From contig CAJTOO010000012.1 in NCBI GenBank assembly GCA_910577735.1, forward strand, positions 96,352 to 160,351: a DNA stretch of 64,000 nucleotides, given 5' to 3'. The DNA is from an uncultured Lachnospiraceae bacterium. Lineage in GTDB: Bacteria > Bacillota > Clostridia > Lachnospirales > Lachnospiraceae. A program made the translations under genes and the position numbers. Shown here piece by piece: positions 43,056-51,790 of this stretch. Below the pieces are notes generated by a model. That model made no database searches, was not told where the DNA came from, and saw only the letters and a list, made by a program, of their open reading frames with translations. Within the stretch, counting starts at the first letter, position 1, and each line of letters begins with the position of its first letter.

Positions 43056-43580
43056 CTATCTTAAATTTGAATACCGGCCCTTGGAACGCTTATAAAAGAA
43101 CAGAACAATCCACTCCAAACGGCGCTTCAAAACAATCTGTATTTCTTCCTTGGGATGGATGGGTTTCACCAGAAAGGTTTTCATACCTGTCTTTTTCGCG
43201 CCCCAAACATCCGTAAAGAGCTGATCCCCCACAAAAAACGTAGTGGACACATCCGTTCCCATCATCTCCATCGCCTTATGATAACTTTTCACGGAAGGCT
43301 TACCCGCCTTATAAATATAGCGGGCGTGTACCTTGTCGTTAAACATTTTGACTCTTGGCTCCTTATTATTAGATAAAAGCACACTGTCAAGGCCGATGCT
43401 TCTAAGCCGCTCAAACAGGGCAATGCTCCTTGCATCTGCCGGCGCCCCATGCGGTACGAGGGTATTATCTACGTCGAAGATCACGCCCCGATATCCCTGC
43501 CTGTATAATCTCTCATAATCTATCTCGTATGCGCAGTCCAGATATACATCCGGATAAAAACGTTCCAGCCATGCCATCAT
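43056..43580 (-). CDS. YqeG family HAD IIIA-type phosphatase
   Basis: 174 residues. HAD motif I VIFDVDNTLVPHGAP near 34, motif II LLSNNKEPR near 68, motif III Lys in KAGKPSVKSY and motif IV FVGDQLFTDVWGAK near 115. YqeG proteins often sit next to aroE in Firmicutes, as here; the physiological substrate is not firmly known, and links to phosphatidylglycerol-phosphate phosphatases exist in the family. Tandem ATGs at 43580/43577. Confidence 0.88.
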   Translation of the reverse strand: MMAWLERFYPDVYLDCAYEIDYERLYRQGYRGVIFDVDNTLVPHGAPADARSIALFERLRSIGLDSVLLSNNKEPRVKMFNDKVHARYIYKAGKPSVKSYHKAMEMMGTDVSTTFFVGDQLFTDVWGAKKTGMKTFLVKPIHPKEEIQIVLKRRLEWIVLFFYKRSKGRYSNLR

Positions 43581-43638
43581 ATCTACCCCATTCCCACTGT
43601 ATTAATTCATAAAGTAAATTTCCTATCTCATAATAACA

Positions 43639-43665
43639 AAACACCCTGCTGCCTGCAAGGTGTTT
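43639..43665 (-). terminator. Rho-independent terminator of nrdR
   Basis: AAACACC (43659-43665, minus) pairs with GGTGTTT (43639-43645), with inner TGCAG/CAGC pairing, followed by TGTTATTATG. It lies 12 bases past the nrdR stop. Confidence 0.7.
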
Positions 43666-43677
43666 CCATAAATCCTG

Positions 43678-44130
43678 TTATTTATCCAATACACTCTTCA
43701 ACTCATCCATAAAGGTATTGATATCCTTAAATTCTCTGTATACGGATGCAAATCGCACATATGCTACCGCTTCTAAATCTTTTAACTTATTCATAACAAG
43801 CTCACCGATCACCTGGCTGGGAATCTCTTTTTCTTCCCGATTAAAAATCTCTGTCTCCACCTCATCCACCAACTGGTTGATCTGATTCGCACTGATCGGT
43901 CTCTTGTGGCATGCACGCAAAACACCCGCCTCTATCTTAGACCTGTCATAGGTCTCTCTGTTATCATCTTTCTTGATAATGATTAGCGGTATCGTCTCTA
44001 CTTTCTCATATGTGGTAAAACGCTTATCGCACTCGTCACAGACACGTCTTCTGCGTATGGAACTGTTATCTTCAGCAGGTCTGCTGTCGATCACTCTGGT
44101 ATTTTCATGACCACAAAAAGGGCATTTCAT
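43678..44130 (-). CDS. nrdR: Transcriptional repressor NrdR
   Basis: 150 residues. Zinc ribbon with CPFCG at residue 3 and CDECDKRF near 31, followed by an ATP-cone (about 45-140; TIPLIIIKKDDNRETYDRSKI). It senses ATP/dATP and represses ribonucleotide reductase genes. AAGGAGG precedes the ATG at 44130. Confidence 0.97.
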   Translation of the reverse strand: MKCPFCGHENTRVIDSRPAEDNSSIRRRRVCDECDKRFTTYEKVETIPLIIIKKDDNRETYDRSKIEAGVLRACHKRPISANQINQLVDEVETEIFNREEKEIPSQVIGELVMNKLKDLEAVAYVRFASVYREFKDINTFMDELKSVLDK

Positions 44131-44282
44131 CAGGATATCCTCCTTCGTATCAACCTGTCTATTGTATGACTCAATACAACTATTATAGACGATATAATAA
44201 TTTATGTCAACTATTTTATGGAAACTATATCGAGCTTTGCAAAAGGCTCATCCCCTGCTTCTATCATCTGAAAAGTTCCATT

Positions 44283-44516
44283 TTACAGGCAAATATCCAC
44301 GATGATAATGTCTGGTCCAATCTGCTTGATATCCTTATAACAGATAACATAATCTGGATCATTGCCAAACAGGCCGCACCATTTATTGTCCCCCGGAATA
44401 ATCAATTTAAAGATCTGTCCGGTACACTCATCAAACTCGAAATCATTCACTCTGCCAAGTTTCTCACAGTTCCTCAGGTTAATGACTTCCTTTTTCTTCA
44501 ATTCCGAAAATAACAT
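44283..44516 (-). CDS. YlmC/YmxH family sporulation protein
   Basis: 77 residues forming one PRC-barrel domain: ELKKKEVINLRNCEKLGRVNDFEFD at the start and the closing DIKQIGPDIIIVD. Homologues are expressed in the mother cell in sporulating Firmicutes; the molecular role is not established. Its ribosome binding site GGAGAGG lies in the right arm of a hairpin (44517-44571). Confidence 0.9.
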   Translation of the reverse strand: MLFSELKKKEVINLRNCEKLGRVNDFEFDECTGQIFKLIIPGDNKWCGLFGNDPDYVICYKDIKQIGPDIIIVDICL

Positions 44517-44571
44517 AGGAACCTCTCCGGGCTTTTATTTCATAATATTCTGCCGCCCGAAAAAGGTTCCT
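44517..44571 (-). promoter_or_regulatory. Leader hairpin that sequesters the ymxH ribosome binding site
   Basis: AGGAACCT (44517-44524) pairs perfectly with AGGTTCCT (44564-44571), and CGGGC (44528-44532) with GCCCG (44555-44559). The Shine-Dalgarno GGAGAGG and the bases next to the ATG at 44516 are in the pairing arm. No T run follows, so it is not a terminator. Confidence 0.6.
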
Positions 44572-44593
44572 CTTATATGCATTCTATCTGCTG

Positions 44594-45613
44594 TTAATCC
44601 ACTGTCACGTATTCTCCAAAAACATAGCCTTCCGTGTAACCATCCTCCGACAGGGGAATCTTATACCATTCGCCATCCCCAATAACCTCCATGTACTCGT
44701 AGGTCTCCCCCGCCTGGGCCACTTTGATGACATTGGTTCCGGATGTGGCCGGATTATCCCTGATATTGACATTTCCGTTGATCGTCAGGGTTCCTAACGA
44801 TGCCTCTTCCTGCTGTGACTCTTCCAGCTGTTCCACTTCCTGCCCCTGCTGCTCTTCTTCCGATTCTTCTCCTGGCTCTGCCTCAGGCTGCTCCTCCTGC
44901 TGCTCCTGCTCTTCTGCCGCCTTCTCATAATCCTTGGGCACATACTGACGGTACAGGTGAAATGCCAGAAAAGCCACTATGACCAAGACAACACAGCCCA
45001 TGATTGCCGTCATGATGGTAAGGATATCAACGCCCTCATCATCATCGTCATCCCAATCCTCATCGTCCCAGTCTTCCTCTTCCACAATTTCTTCCCGGTA
45101 AACCGGACGTCTCTTTCTGGGCGGCGGCGCTGGCTGGGCCTTTTTCTTTTGCACCGGCGGTTCTGCCTTTTTCCTTCTGACCGGCTCCTCCTGGGACGAG
45201 CGGCCCCTTTCCTGGCTGCTTCTCTGGGAACGGCTCTTTGCGTCACTGCCCCGCTGTCCATGGCTGTCCGAAGAAGACTTTCTGGACGATGCCCCCTGCG
45301 TGGACGAGGTCCGCTTGGGCGTACTCTGACGCATCTCTCTCTCCGGCCTGCGATCCTTTCTGATCTCTGCTGCCGTCTCTGAGAGAATGTTCTTCTCAAT
45401 AGACTCCATGGGGATATCCATGTCATCCCGGGAAACAGTCCTGACTTTCTTTTTCCCTCCCATCACTCTTCCGCATTTAGGACAGCATTTGTTATCCTCC
45501 CGAAAAAGCGCCCCACAATCCGGACAACGCCTCTTCCTTATCGCTCTGGCACCACACTTTGGACAAAACTGATCTGACTCCGACAGGCGGGTGCCACACT
45601 CTGTACATACCAT
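44594..45613 (-). CDS. Zinc-ribbon membrane protein with C-terminal SH3 domain
   Basis: 339 residues. Two zinc ribbons at the N-terminus (CTECGTRL/CPKCGAR and CPDCGALF/CPKCGRVM). A basic, Ser/Arg/Pro-rich disordered segment (65-170) and an acidic stretch (EEDWDDEDWDDDDDEG) precede one TM helix (about 197-220). A Glu/Gln-rich extracellular linker (230-270) leads to an SH3-like domain (about 275-339; VNIRDNPATSGTNVIKV). This zinc-ribbon/SH3 architecture is seen in Firmicutes; the role is unknown. GGAGGAGAGG precedes the ATG at 45613. Confidence 0.75.
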   Translation of the reverse strand: MVCTECGTRLSESDQFCPKCGARAIRKRRCPDCGALFREDNKCCPKCGRVMGGKKKVRTVSRDDMDIPMESIEKNILSETAAEIRKDRRPEREMRQSTPKRTSSTQGASSRKSSSDSHGQRGSDAKSRSQRSSQERGRSSQEEPVRRKKAEPPVQKKKAQPAPPPRKRRPVYREEIVEEEDWDDEDWDDDDDEGVDILTIMTAIMGCVVLVIVAFLAFHLYRQYVPKDYEKAAEEQEQQEEQPEAEPGEESEEEQQGQEVEQLEESQQEEASLGTLTINGNVNIRDNPATSGTNVIKVAQAGETYEYMEVIGDGEWYKIPLSEDGYTEGYVFGEYVTVD

Positions 45614-45721
45614 ATTCCCCTCTCCTCCACAAGCAATCTGACTTTCGTTTTGTCCTTATAACTGTACCAAAAAAACAGCCTTTTGTAAAACCATATCCCC
45701 AAATTTTTCCTTAAGATTTCA

Positions 45722-45751
45722 TGAATAATTCCCGGGTAATCGTACATGCTT
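45722..45751 (+). promoter_or_regulatory. Sigma-F/sigma-G-type promoter of sigG
   Basis: TGAATA (45722-45727), 17 bases, CATGCTT (45745-45751). This is close to the forespore consensus (GTATA/GHATR and CATAMTA) and fits expression by sigma-F with sigma-G autoregulation. Confidence 0.6.
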
Positions 45752-45807
45752 GATAGAAAGACAACTCCTCATACAGGAACAGAAAAATACGAAAGGCTGG
45801 GTATACT

Positions 45808-46587
45808 ATGATGCAAGGCAAAGTAGAAATCTGCGGCGTAAATACCTCCAAACTGCCGCTTCTGAAAAATACTGAGAAGGAAGAACTCTTTAAACGTATT
45901 GAAGAAGGCGACATGTCTGCCCGCCGGGAATATATCAACGGCAATCTCAGACTGGTTTTAAGTGTGATCAAGCGATTTCATTCCAGCAACGAAAATGTAG
46001 ATGACCTTTTCCAAATCGGCTGTATCGGCCTGATCAAAGCAATCGACAACTTTGACAGCTCCCTCAACGTAAAATTCTCTACCTATGCCGTACCTATGAT
46101 CGTAGGTGAAATTCGGCGCTATCTGCGGGATGCCAACAGCATCCGGGTCTCCCGCTCTCTCAAGGATACCGCCTACAAGGCAATCTATGCCCGGGAACAC
46201 CTGACACGCGTCAATTCCAAAGAACCTACCGTCACAGAGATTGCCGCTGAGATCGGTGTTCCCAAGGAAGATATTGTCTATGCCCTGGATGCGATCCAGA
46301 GTCCCATGAGTCTCTATGAACCGGTCTACACGGACGGCGGGGATACGCTGTATGTGATGGATCAGATCAGTGACAAGAAAAACCGTGAAGAAGTCTGGGT
46401 GGAACATATCTCCTTAAGTGAAGCCATGAAAAAGCTCTCTGAACGGGAATATGAAATTATCTCCTTACGCTTCTTTGAAGGGAAGACCCAGATGGAAGTG
46501 GCGGAGAAAATCGGCATTTCCCAGGCGCAGGTATCCAGGCTTGAGAAAAATGCCTTAAAGACCATGCGGCTTTACCTGACCGCCTGA
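45808..46587 (+). CDS. sigG: RNA polymerase sporulation sigma factor sigma-G
   Basis: 259 residues. Late forespore sigma factor. N-terminal QGKVEICGVNTSKLPLL is the sigma-G signature, followed by region 2 (DLFQIGCIGLIKAIDNFD near 68), region 3 and region 4 helix-turn-helix (MEVAEKIGISQAQVSRLEK near 230). Tandem ATGs at 45808/45811. It is convergent to the REC/HD-GYP gene and not next to sigE as in Bacillus. Confidence 0.96.
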   Translation: MMQGKVEICGVNTSKLPLLKNTEKEELFKRIEEGDMSARREYINGNLRLVLSVIKRFHSSNENVDDLFQIGCIGLIKAIDNFDSSLNVKFSTYAVPMIVGEIRRYLRDANSIRVSRSLKDTAYKAIYAREHLTRVNSKEPTVTEIAAEIGVPKEDIVYALDAIQSPMSLYEPVYTDGGDTLYVMDQISDKKNREEVWVEHISLSEAMKKLSEREYEIISLRFFEGKTQMEVAEKIGISQAQVSRLEKNALKTMRLYLTA

Positions 46588-46641
46588 GGCAAACACAATC
46601 TTACCAAAATCCATTTTGCTGGCTCTGCCAAAAGGCCCATC

Positions 46642-46672
46642 AAAAAAGGGCCGGCGCATTTACCGGTCCTTT
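46642..46672 (-). terminator. Terminator between sigG and the REC/HD-GYP/GGDEF gene
   Basis: AAAGGGCCGG (46645-46654) pairs with CCGGTCCTTT (46663-46672) with one G-T pair. On the minus strand six T follow, matching the end of the 46689 gene; it may also stop sigG transcription from the other side. Confidence 0.85.
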
Positions 46673-46688
46673 CCAATCTGTATATTCG

Positions 46689-48680
46689 TTAAAATTTTGC
46701 AACATCATAAGTCAGCGTTATGTCTTTCCCGCCATACAATTTAAAATAATTCTGTACGATTCTGTCCGTCACAACACGTATATTTTCTTTCTCCGTCCCC
46801 ATCAGCACCACCAGGAACTGGGAGCTGCTGTATCTGGTTCCCACATCCACACCTCGCAGAGATTTACAGATTGCCTGCTCCATACACTGCATGGCAATCT
46901 CCATACGCTCTAACTTGATTTCACTCCCATCCTGTGAAAACAAGGTAAACAACAGAAGCTGCGTCTTTTGTCTGCTGCGGTTGGACATATGCTGTACAAA
47001 GTCATAAATATGGGCAAACTCGTCATAATTAACCTGGAACAATCCCTGATATTCATTCCGATTCTGAATGATATTCATGACTCTCTCCAGATCATTCTTT
47101 GACTGTTCCGGCGTGCGTACCAGACCGGTACCCTCATAAAAGCCATAGCGGAGGTTCTCGTTTTGCTTCGCATGATATAGCGCCTTGTCAGCTCTTTCAT
47201 AGAGTTCCTCAAATTCCCTTCCATCCACACCGGAAATGCTGATTCCGAAAGAAATCTGCGTCTCTCTGAGAATTTCTATTTCCTCCTGTTTTCTGGCAAA
47301 GGCCTCAAGAATTTCGTTTACCTTATCCACGGCAGTGTCCCTTCTTCTGACACCCTCCATGAAATAAAGGAATTCATCGCCGCCTGTCCGGCAGACAATA
47401 TCCTGTCCGCACACCTGACGCAAAACATCAGACATCACTTTGAGCGCGTAATCACCCACCAGGTGCCCATGTTCTTCATTGATTCTCTTAAAATGATCCA
47501 GATCCAGAACTATCAGGCAGCCGCCCACCGTGCGCAGCCCTGCCGTGATCTCCTGCTCTCCTTTCCGTTTACTCAAAAGCCCGGTCAGATAATCCGTAGG
47601 GGATTCCAAAACACTCTCCGCACCCATTGCCAGGCCGACAATCTTCTCACTGTCAAATATCGGTGACGCCATATCTTCCTCTGGCATCCAAACCCGCTCC
47701 AGCGCTCCTTCTTTGATCAGGCTGACAAAAATGTCCACCAGTTCCGGATCCCACTGGCTCCCTTTGCCTTTTTCCAGTTCCTGCATCACAATATTATCGT
47801 TTAATCTGCGTCTGTAAACCCGGTTGCTGGTCATGGCGTCATAAGAGTCCACCAACCCGATGACTCTGGCTACCAGCGGAATGGACTCGCCTTTAAGACC
47901 TTCGGGATATCCTCTGCCGTCATAACGCTCATGATGATACTTCGCTCCAATACTGACATTGGGAAACATCTTAAAATCTTTTAAGATCTCTGCTCCCATA
48001 ATCGTATGGCCTTTAATCAGCCGAAATTCCAGGTCTGTCAGTTTAAAGGGCTTATTCAAAACAGCATCCGGCACACCAATCTTGCCCACATCATGTAACA
48101 TCGCCACATAATAAATGTTCTGAATGTCTTCCTCCGACCAGCCCAGACGTTGTGCCAGGATCTCAGAATATGCCGCCACCCGCATGGAATGCCCTTTCGT
48201 ATAGTCATCCTTGGCATCCACAGTGTTAGCAACCGTCATGATGGCCTGAATGGTAATGCGTTCCATCTCTTTGGTCTTCTCATCTAACCTGCGCTGTAAG
48301 TCCTTGCGGTACCCATCCAGCTCAATGGTGCTCTTGATGCGGCTCATCATAATCTGGGGCTCAAAAGGTTTGGAAATAAAATCGAAGGCTCCCACCCGGA
48401 AACATTCCACTTCTGTCTCCACACTGCGGTCCGCCGTCAGAAAGATGACCGGTATCTTGCGCCAGCGTTCATCCGCCTGCAGGGACTTAATCACCTCAAA
48501 GCCTCCAATATCCGGCATATTGATATCCAGAAGAATCAAATCCGGTATATGTCTGTCCAGATATTTATAAGCCTGCCTGCCGGAATTCACAGCCACAACC
48601 TTATATTCGTTCCCCAAAAGATTCTGTGCTGTTGACAACGTCAACCTGTCATCATCGACAATCAAGATTATCTTTTTCAT
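46689..48680 (-). CDS. Response regulator with HD-GYP and GGDEF domains and a degenerate second GGDEF
   Basis: 663 residues. REC (1-120; ILIVDDDRLT, acceptor in LLDINMPD, KPFEP). HD-GYP (about 145-330; AMLHDVGKIGVPD, HHERYDGRGYPEGL, metal residues intact). GGDEF (about 385-520; LDLDHFKRINEEHG and RTGGDEFLYF intact; the RxxD inhibitory site five residues upstream is absent, GQD in its place). The last 130 residues again look cyclase-like (LLFTLFSQDGSEIKLERME, LRGVDVGTRYSSSQFLVVLMG) but with SSSQF in place of GGDEF. It combines synthesis and hydrolysis of cyclic-di-GMP under phosphorylation control. Lies between sigG and sigE with its own promoter. Confidence 0.88.
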   Translation of the reverse strand: MKKIILIVDDDRLTLSTAQNLLGNEYKVVAVNSGRQAYKYLDRHIPDLILLDINMPDIGGFEVIKSLQADERWRKIPVIFLTADRSVETEVECFRVGAFDFISKPFEPQIMMSRIKSTIELDGYRKDLQRRLDEKTKEMERITIQAIMTVANTVDAKDDYTKGHSMRVAAYSEILAQRLGWSEEDIQNIYYVAMLHDVGKIGVPDAVLNKPFKLTDLEFRLIKGHTIMGAEILKDFKMFPNVSIGAKYHHERYDGRGYPEGLKGESIPLVARVIGLVDSYDAMTSNRVYRRRLNDNIVMQELEKGKGSQWDPELVDIFVSLIKEGALERVWMPEEDMASPIFDSEKIVGLAMGAESVLESPTDYLTGLLSKRKGEQEITAGLRTVGGCLIVLDLDHFKRINEEHGHLVGDYALKVMSDVLRQVCGQDIVCRTGGDEFLYFMEGVRRRDTAVDKVNEILEAFARKQEEIEILRETQISFGISISGVDGREFEELYERADKALYHAKQNENLRYGFYEGTGLVRTPEQSKNDLERVMNIIQNRNEYQGLFQVNYDEFAHIYDFVQHMSNRSRQKTQLLLFTLFSQDGSEIKLERMEIAMQCMEQAICKSLRGVDVGTRYSSSQFLVVLMGTEKENIRVVTDRIVQNYFKLYGGKDITLTYDVAKF

Positions 48681-48745
48681 TCGTTACCCCGCCTGCCCTA
48701 TAACAACAATAACCTTAACTACAATTCACAAAACACCTTACGTTT

Positions 48746-48774
48746 ATTATACTGTTAATTATTGTAAAAAGCAA
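48746..48774 (-). promoter_or_regulatory. Promoter of the REC/HD-GYP/GGDEF gene
   Basis: Minus strand -35 TTGCTT (48769-48774), 17-base spacer and a perfect -10 TATAAT (48746-48751), just past the sigE stop. It makes the gene independent of the spoIIG operon. Confidence 0.6.
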
Positions 48775-48775
48775 T

Positions 48776-49516
48776 TTAATTATCCTTACTCATCTCCTTT
48801 TTCAGGCGCCTCATAATCTTTTTCTCAAGCCTTGATATATAAGATTGGGAAATCCCCAGAAGCTCCGCCACTTCTTTCTGCGTCAGTTCTTTGCCGTCCG
48901 CATTTCCCAACCCAAACCGCAGACGGATGATGGTCTGTTCCCTCTCTGAGAGTTTCGCGATTGCCTTGATCAAAAGCTTCCGCTCCACCTCATTTTCCAG
49001 GTCCTTATAGATGACATCCTCGTCCGTTCCCAGTATGTCGGAAAGGAGAAGTTCATTACCGTCCCAGTCCACATTTAACGGTTCGTCTATCGAGACTTCC
49101 ATCTTATGTTTGCTGTTCCTTCTAAGATACATTAATATCTCATTCTCTATACAGCGGGATGCGTAGGTGGCCAGTTTAATATTCTTCTCAGGATTAAAGG
49201 TATTGATAGATTTGATCAGCCCTATGGTACCGATTGATATCAGATCCTCCACACCTACGCCTGTGTTATCAAACTTTTTCGCAATATATACTACAAGTCT
49301 TAAGTTATGTTCTATTAAAATAGACTTAGCCTCGTCCTCATACTCTGTTCCCAGATCGCTTATGATCTCATTTTCTCTCTCACTCTCAAGAGGCGGCGGC
49401 AAAACCTCTGTCCCGCCTATGTAATGAATATCTCCCTGCTTTGTCATAAGGAATCTTGTATCCCTATGCACCATCTTAAACTGAACCTTTCCAGGGATTG
49501 CCACTTTCAGAACCAT
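48776..49516 (-). CDS. sigE: RNA polymerase sporulation sigma factor sigma-E
   Basis: 246 residues, made as pro-sigma-E with an N-terminal hydrophobic/basic pro-sequence (about 1-25) that SpoIIGA removes. IGGTEVLPPPLESERE is the family start after cleavage. Region 2 DLISIGTIGLIKSINTFNPEK near 95, region 4 KEVAELLGISQSYISRLEKK near 215. Mother-cell factor. GGAGG before the ATG; 11 bases after spoIIGA. Confidence 0.97.
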   Translation of the reverse strand: MVLKVAIPGKVQFKMVHRDTRFLMTKQGDIHYIGGTEVLPPPLESERENEIISDLGTEYEDEAKSILIEHNLRLVVYIAKKFDNTGVGVEDLISIGTIGLIKSINTFNPEKNIKLATYASRCIENEILMYLRRNSKHKMEVSIDEPLNVDWDGNELLLSDILGTDEDVIYKDLENEVERKLLIKAIAKLSEREQTIIRLRFGLGNADGKELTQKEVAELLGISQSYISRLEKKIMRRLKKEMSKDN

Positions 49517-49527
49517 TTTTATTCCTC

Positions 49528-50343
49528 CTAGTCTTCTAATAACCGGGGGTGCAATATCATCTGGTATACACTCTCTTCCGATATTCCCGCATCACAAATC
49601 GCAACAATGACGTGTTCTTTCCTGATCTCCTGTCTTTCTGACTCTATGATGATCTCAGGTATTTCATAAGCATGCAGAATCCCCTTATCTTTTCCCACAC
49701 TCCGGTAAGGAATCACATGATATTTCTCCGGCATGAAACAGGATAACATACACTGTGCAGTCTTTCTGCTGATCACACTGACCGGAGCGCCGCTTACAGG
49801 ATCTGCCAGGTGGTTCCCTGTATCCACAAACGCCCTTACCCTGATTTCCTGTCCAAGCGCCGGCACATGAAATCTCACGGTCCGCAGACTGTTGCGGCTT
49901 CTGGCCATCACGACTCCCAGCACTGCTGCAAATATCCGATACGCCAGATAGCTGATAAGGATTGTGATGATAAGACCTCCCCTGCCTCTGAGAATCACTC
50001 TCAGCCAGTTCAGAATCCATATCATGACACTGCCTAAAAAAAATCCACAGCCAGCCATCACCAGACTACTATGAATCAGCTTCTTCATGTTATGTATCCG
50101 ATATGTGATCCACATCATACACATACTGACCGGCAGCCCGCTTATGATCATCCTGCCGCCCATGCTCCACACAGGCATCATGATGATCAGACAGCTTAAC
50201 ACTGCACCTGCAACCGCCCCTAAACATTTCCTTCCATGCGTGGCAGTACATCGAAGGTATTTACCAGCTAAAGACAGCAGATACAGATTCGTTGTAAGCT
50301 GCAGGATAAAAACACTGTCAATATATAATTTGTAATACACCAC
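49528..50343 (-). CDS. spoIIGA: Sigma-E processing peptidase SpoIIGA
   Basis: 271 residues from the GTG at 50343 (GGAGGTGAG upstream). Five TM helices in the first 150 residues and a C-terminal aspartic-protease domain with VRAFVDTGNHLADPVSG near 170 (catalytic Asp in DTGN). It cleaves pro-sigma-E at the sporulation septum. Directly followed by sigE. Confidence 0.96.
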   Translation of the reverse strand: MVYYKLYIDSVFILQLTTNLYLLSLAGKYLRCTATHGRKCLGAVAGAVLSCLIIMMPVWSMGGRMIISGLPVSMCMMWITYRIHNMKKLIHSSLVMAGCGFFLGSVMIWILNWLRVILRGRGGLIITILISYLAYRIFAAVLGVVMARSRNSLRTVRFHVPALGQEIRVRAFVDTGNHLADPVSGAPVSVISRKTAQCMLSCFMPEKYHVIPYRSVGKDKGILHAYEIPEIIIESERQEIRKEHVIVAICDAGISEESVYQMILHPRLLED

Positions 50344-50364
50344 TCACCTCCGTGCCTTAAGACC

Positions 50365-50397
50365 ATTATAGAAAAAGGCAGGTGCATATTCTGTCAC
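50365..50397 (-). promoter_or_regulatory. Probable spoIIG promoter with long spacer
   Basis: Minus strand -10 TATAAT (50365-50370) and a -35-like GTGACA (50392-50397) separated by 21 bases. The spoIIG promoter of Bacillus also has an unusually long spacer and is activated by Spo0A; the adjoining TGACAGAA resembles a Spo0A box (TGTCGAA) only loosely. Confidence 0.5.
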
Positions 50398-50473
50398 AAT
50401 CAGGGAGCATTTCCAATATTTTTCCAGACACATAACAACAATGGATGACAGGTTTCGCCAGGCATCCTGATGC

Positions 50474-50508
50474 CCCAAAAAAGCCACAGGATATTCTCCT
50501 GTGGCTTT
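50474..50508 (-). terminator. Rho-independent terminator of ftsZ
   Basis: AAGCCACAGGA (50497-50507, minus) pairs with TCCTGTGGCTT (50481-50491), followed by six T. It lies about 55 bases past the ftsZ stop and separates the division cluster from spoIIGA. Confidence 0.9.
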
Positions 50509-50560
50509 ACATGACACTTTATTATTCTTACGCAGTTAACCCCGAAGGGATTTACTGCTG

Positions 50561-51790
50561 TTATTTGCTTTTCAGGAAGTCAGGAATCTTTAAGGATTTC
50601 TCCTCCACTGAACTTCTGATATCGCTGGTTCTGTTGATACCGCCTATCTGTTTTAAAGATGGCTGCGGTTTAGCCTGTCCACCCGTCTGGGTCGTCGTCA
50701 CTGGCTGCTTCAAGCCTACACTCTGTGTGGCAAAAGCGCCAAGACCCACACCTGCAGAAGCGGCTGCAACACCCTTACCCTGTAAAGAAGTGGGCGTTAT
50801 GTATCCGCTCTTAAACCCTAGCCCGGCATTCTGTCTTGCCTTTTCCTCAATGCCTGTGGCAATAATCGTCACATTACAAGTATCTGACATGCTGGAATCG
50901 TACATGGCACCGAAGATAATGTTCACCTCATCGCCGGTCAGCGCTCTCACATAATCAGAAGCATCAGAGGCATCTGCCAGGGAAATATCTCCGGACACAT
51001 TGATAATGACATGCGTAGCGCCTGTAATGGTCGTCTCTAAGAGCGGACTCTCTACCGCCATCTTAGCTGCTTCGCTGGCCTTATCGTCTCCCTTGCCTGT
51101 ACCGATACCAATATGAGCGATACCCTTGTCCTTCATGACTGTCTGCACATCTGCGAAATCCAGATTGATGATAGCCGGCATATTGATCAGGTCTGTAATA
51201 CCCTGCACAGCTTGCTGCAACACTTCATCTGCCTTCTTTAGCGCATCAGGCATAGTAGTACGCCTGTCCACAATCTCCAACAATTTATCATTGGGAATCA
51301 CGATCAAGGTATCCACATTATCTTTAATCTTATCAATGCCTGCCAGCGCATTTGTCATTCGCGCCTTCGCCTCGAACCGAAACGGCTTGGTCACAACACC
51401 AACTGTCAGAATTCCCATATCCTTTGCAAGTTTCGCAACCACAGGTGCAGCACCTGTACCAGTACCGCCGCCCATACCGCAGGTGACAAACACCATATCC
51501 GCACCTTTTAATGCCTGAGCCACTTCCTCGGAACTTTCTTCCGCTGCCTTCTCACCGATCTCCGGCTTGGCTCCCGCACCAAGTCCTTTGGTCAGTTTCT
51601 CGCCAATCTGTAAAAGTGTAGGCGCCTTGCACAGCTGCAATGCCTGTTTATCGGTATTAATACCAATAAATTCCACCCCGTCTATCTCTTCATCTATCAT
51701 TCTATTCACAGCATTGTTGCCCGCACCGCCAACACCGACTACGATGATTTTCGCTGCAGACTCAGCATCATTCGACTTAATCTCAAGCAA
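50561..51790 (-). CDS. ftsZ: Cell division protein FtsZ
   Basis: 409 residues starting at a TTG at 51790, where AGGAGGAGG lies seven bases upstream; no ATG is better placed. Tubulin-like GTPase that forms the division ring. IIVVGVGGAGNNAVNRM near 18, tubulin signature GGGTGTGAAP near 110, T7 loop NLDFADVQTVM near 210. The C-terminal conserved peptide reads LKIPDFLKSK (usually DIPxFLR/K). Last gene of the cluster, with its own terminator. Confidence 0.98.
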   Translation of the reverse strand: MLEIKSNDAESAAKIIVVGVGGAGNNAVNRMIDEEIDGVEFIGINTDKQALQLCKAPTLLQIGEKLTKGLGAGAKPEIGEKAAEESSEEVAQALKGADMVFVTCGMGGGTGTGAAPVVAKLAKDMGILTVGVVTKPFRFEAKARMTNALAGIDKIKDNVDTLIVIPNDKLLEIVDRRTTMPDALKKADEVLQQAVQGITDLINMPAIINLDFADVQTVMKDKGIAHIGIGTGKGDDKASEAAKMAVESPLLETTITGATHVIINVSGDISLADASDASDYVRALTGDEVNIIFGAMYDSSMSDTCNVTIIATGIEEKARQNAGLGFKSGYITPTSLQGKGVAAASAGVGLGAFATQSVGLKQPVTTTQTGGQAKPQPSLKQIGGINRTSDIRSSVEEKSLKIPDFLKSK

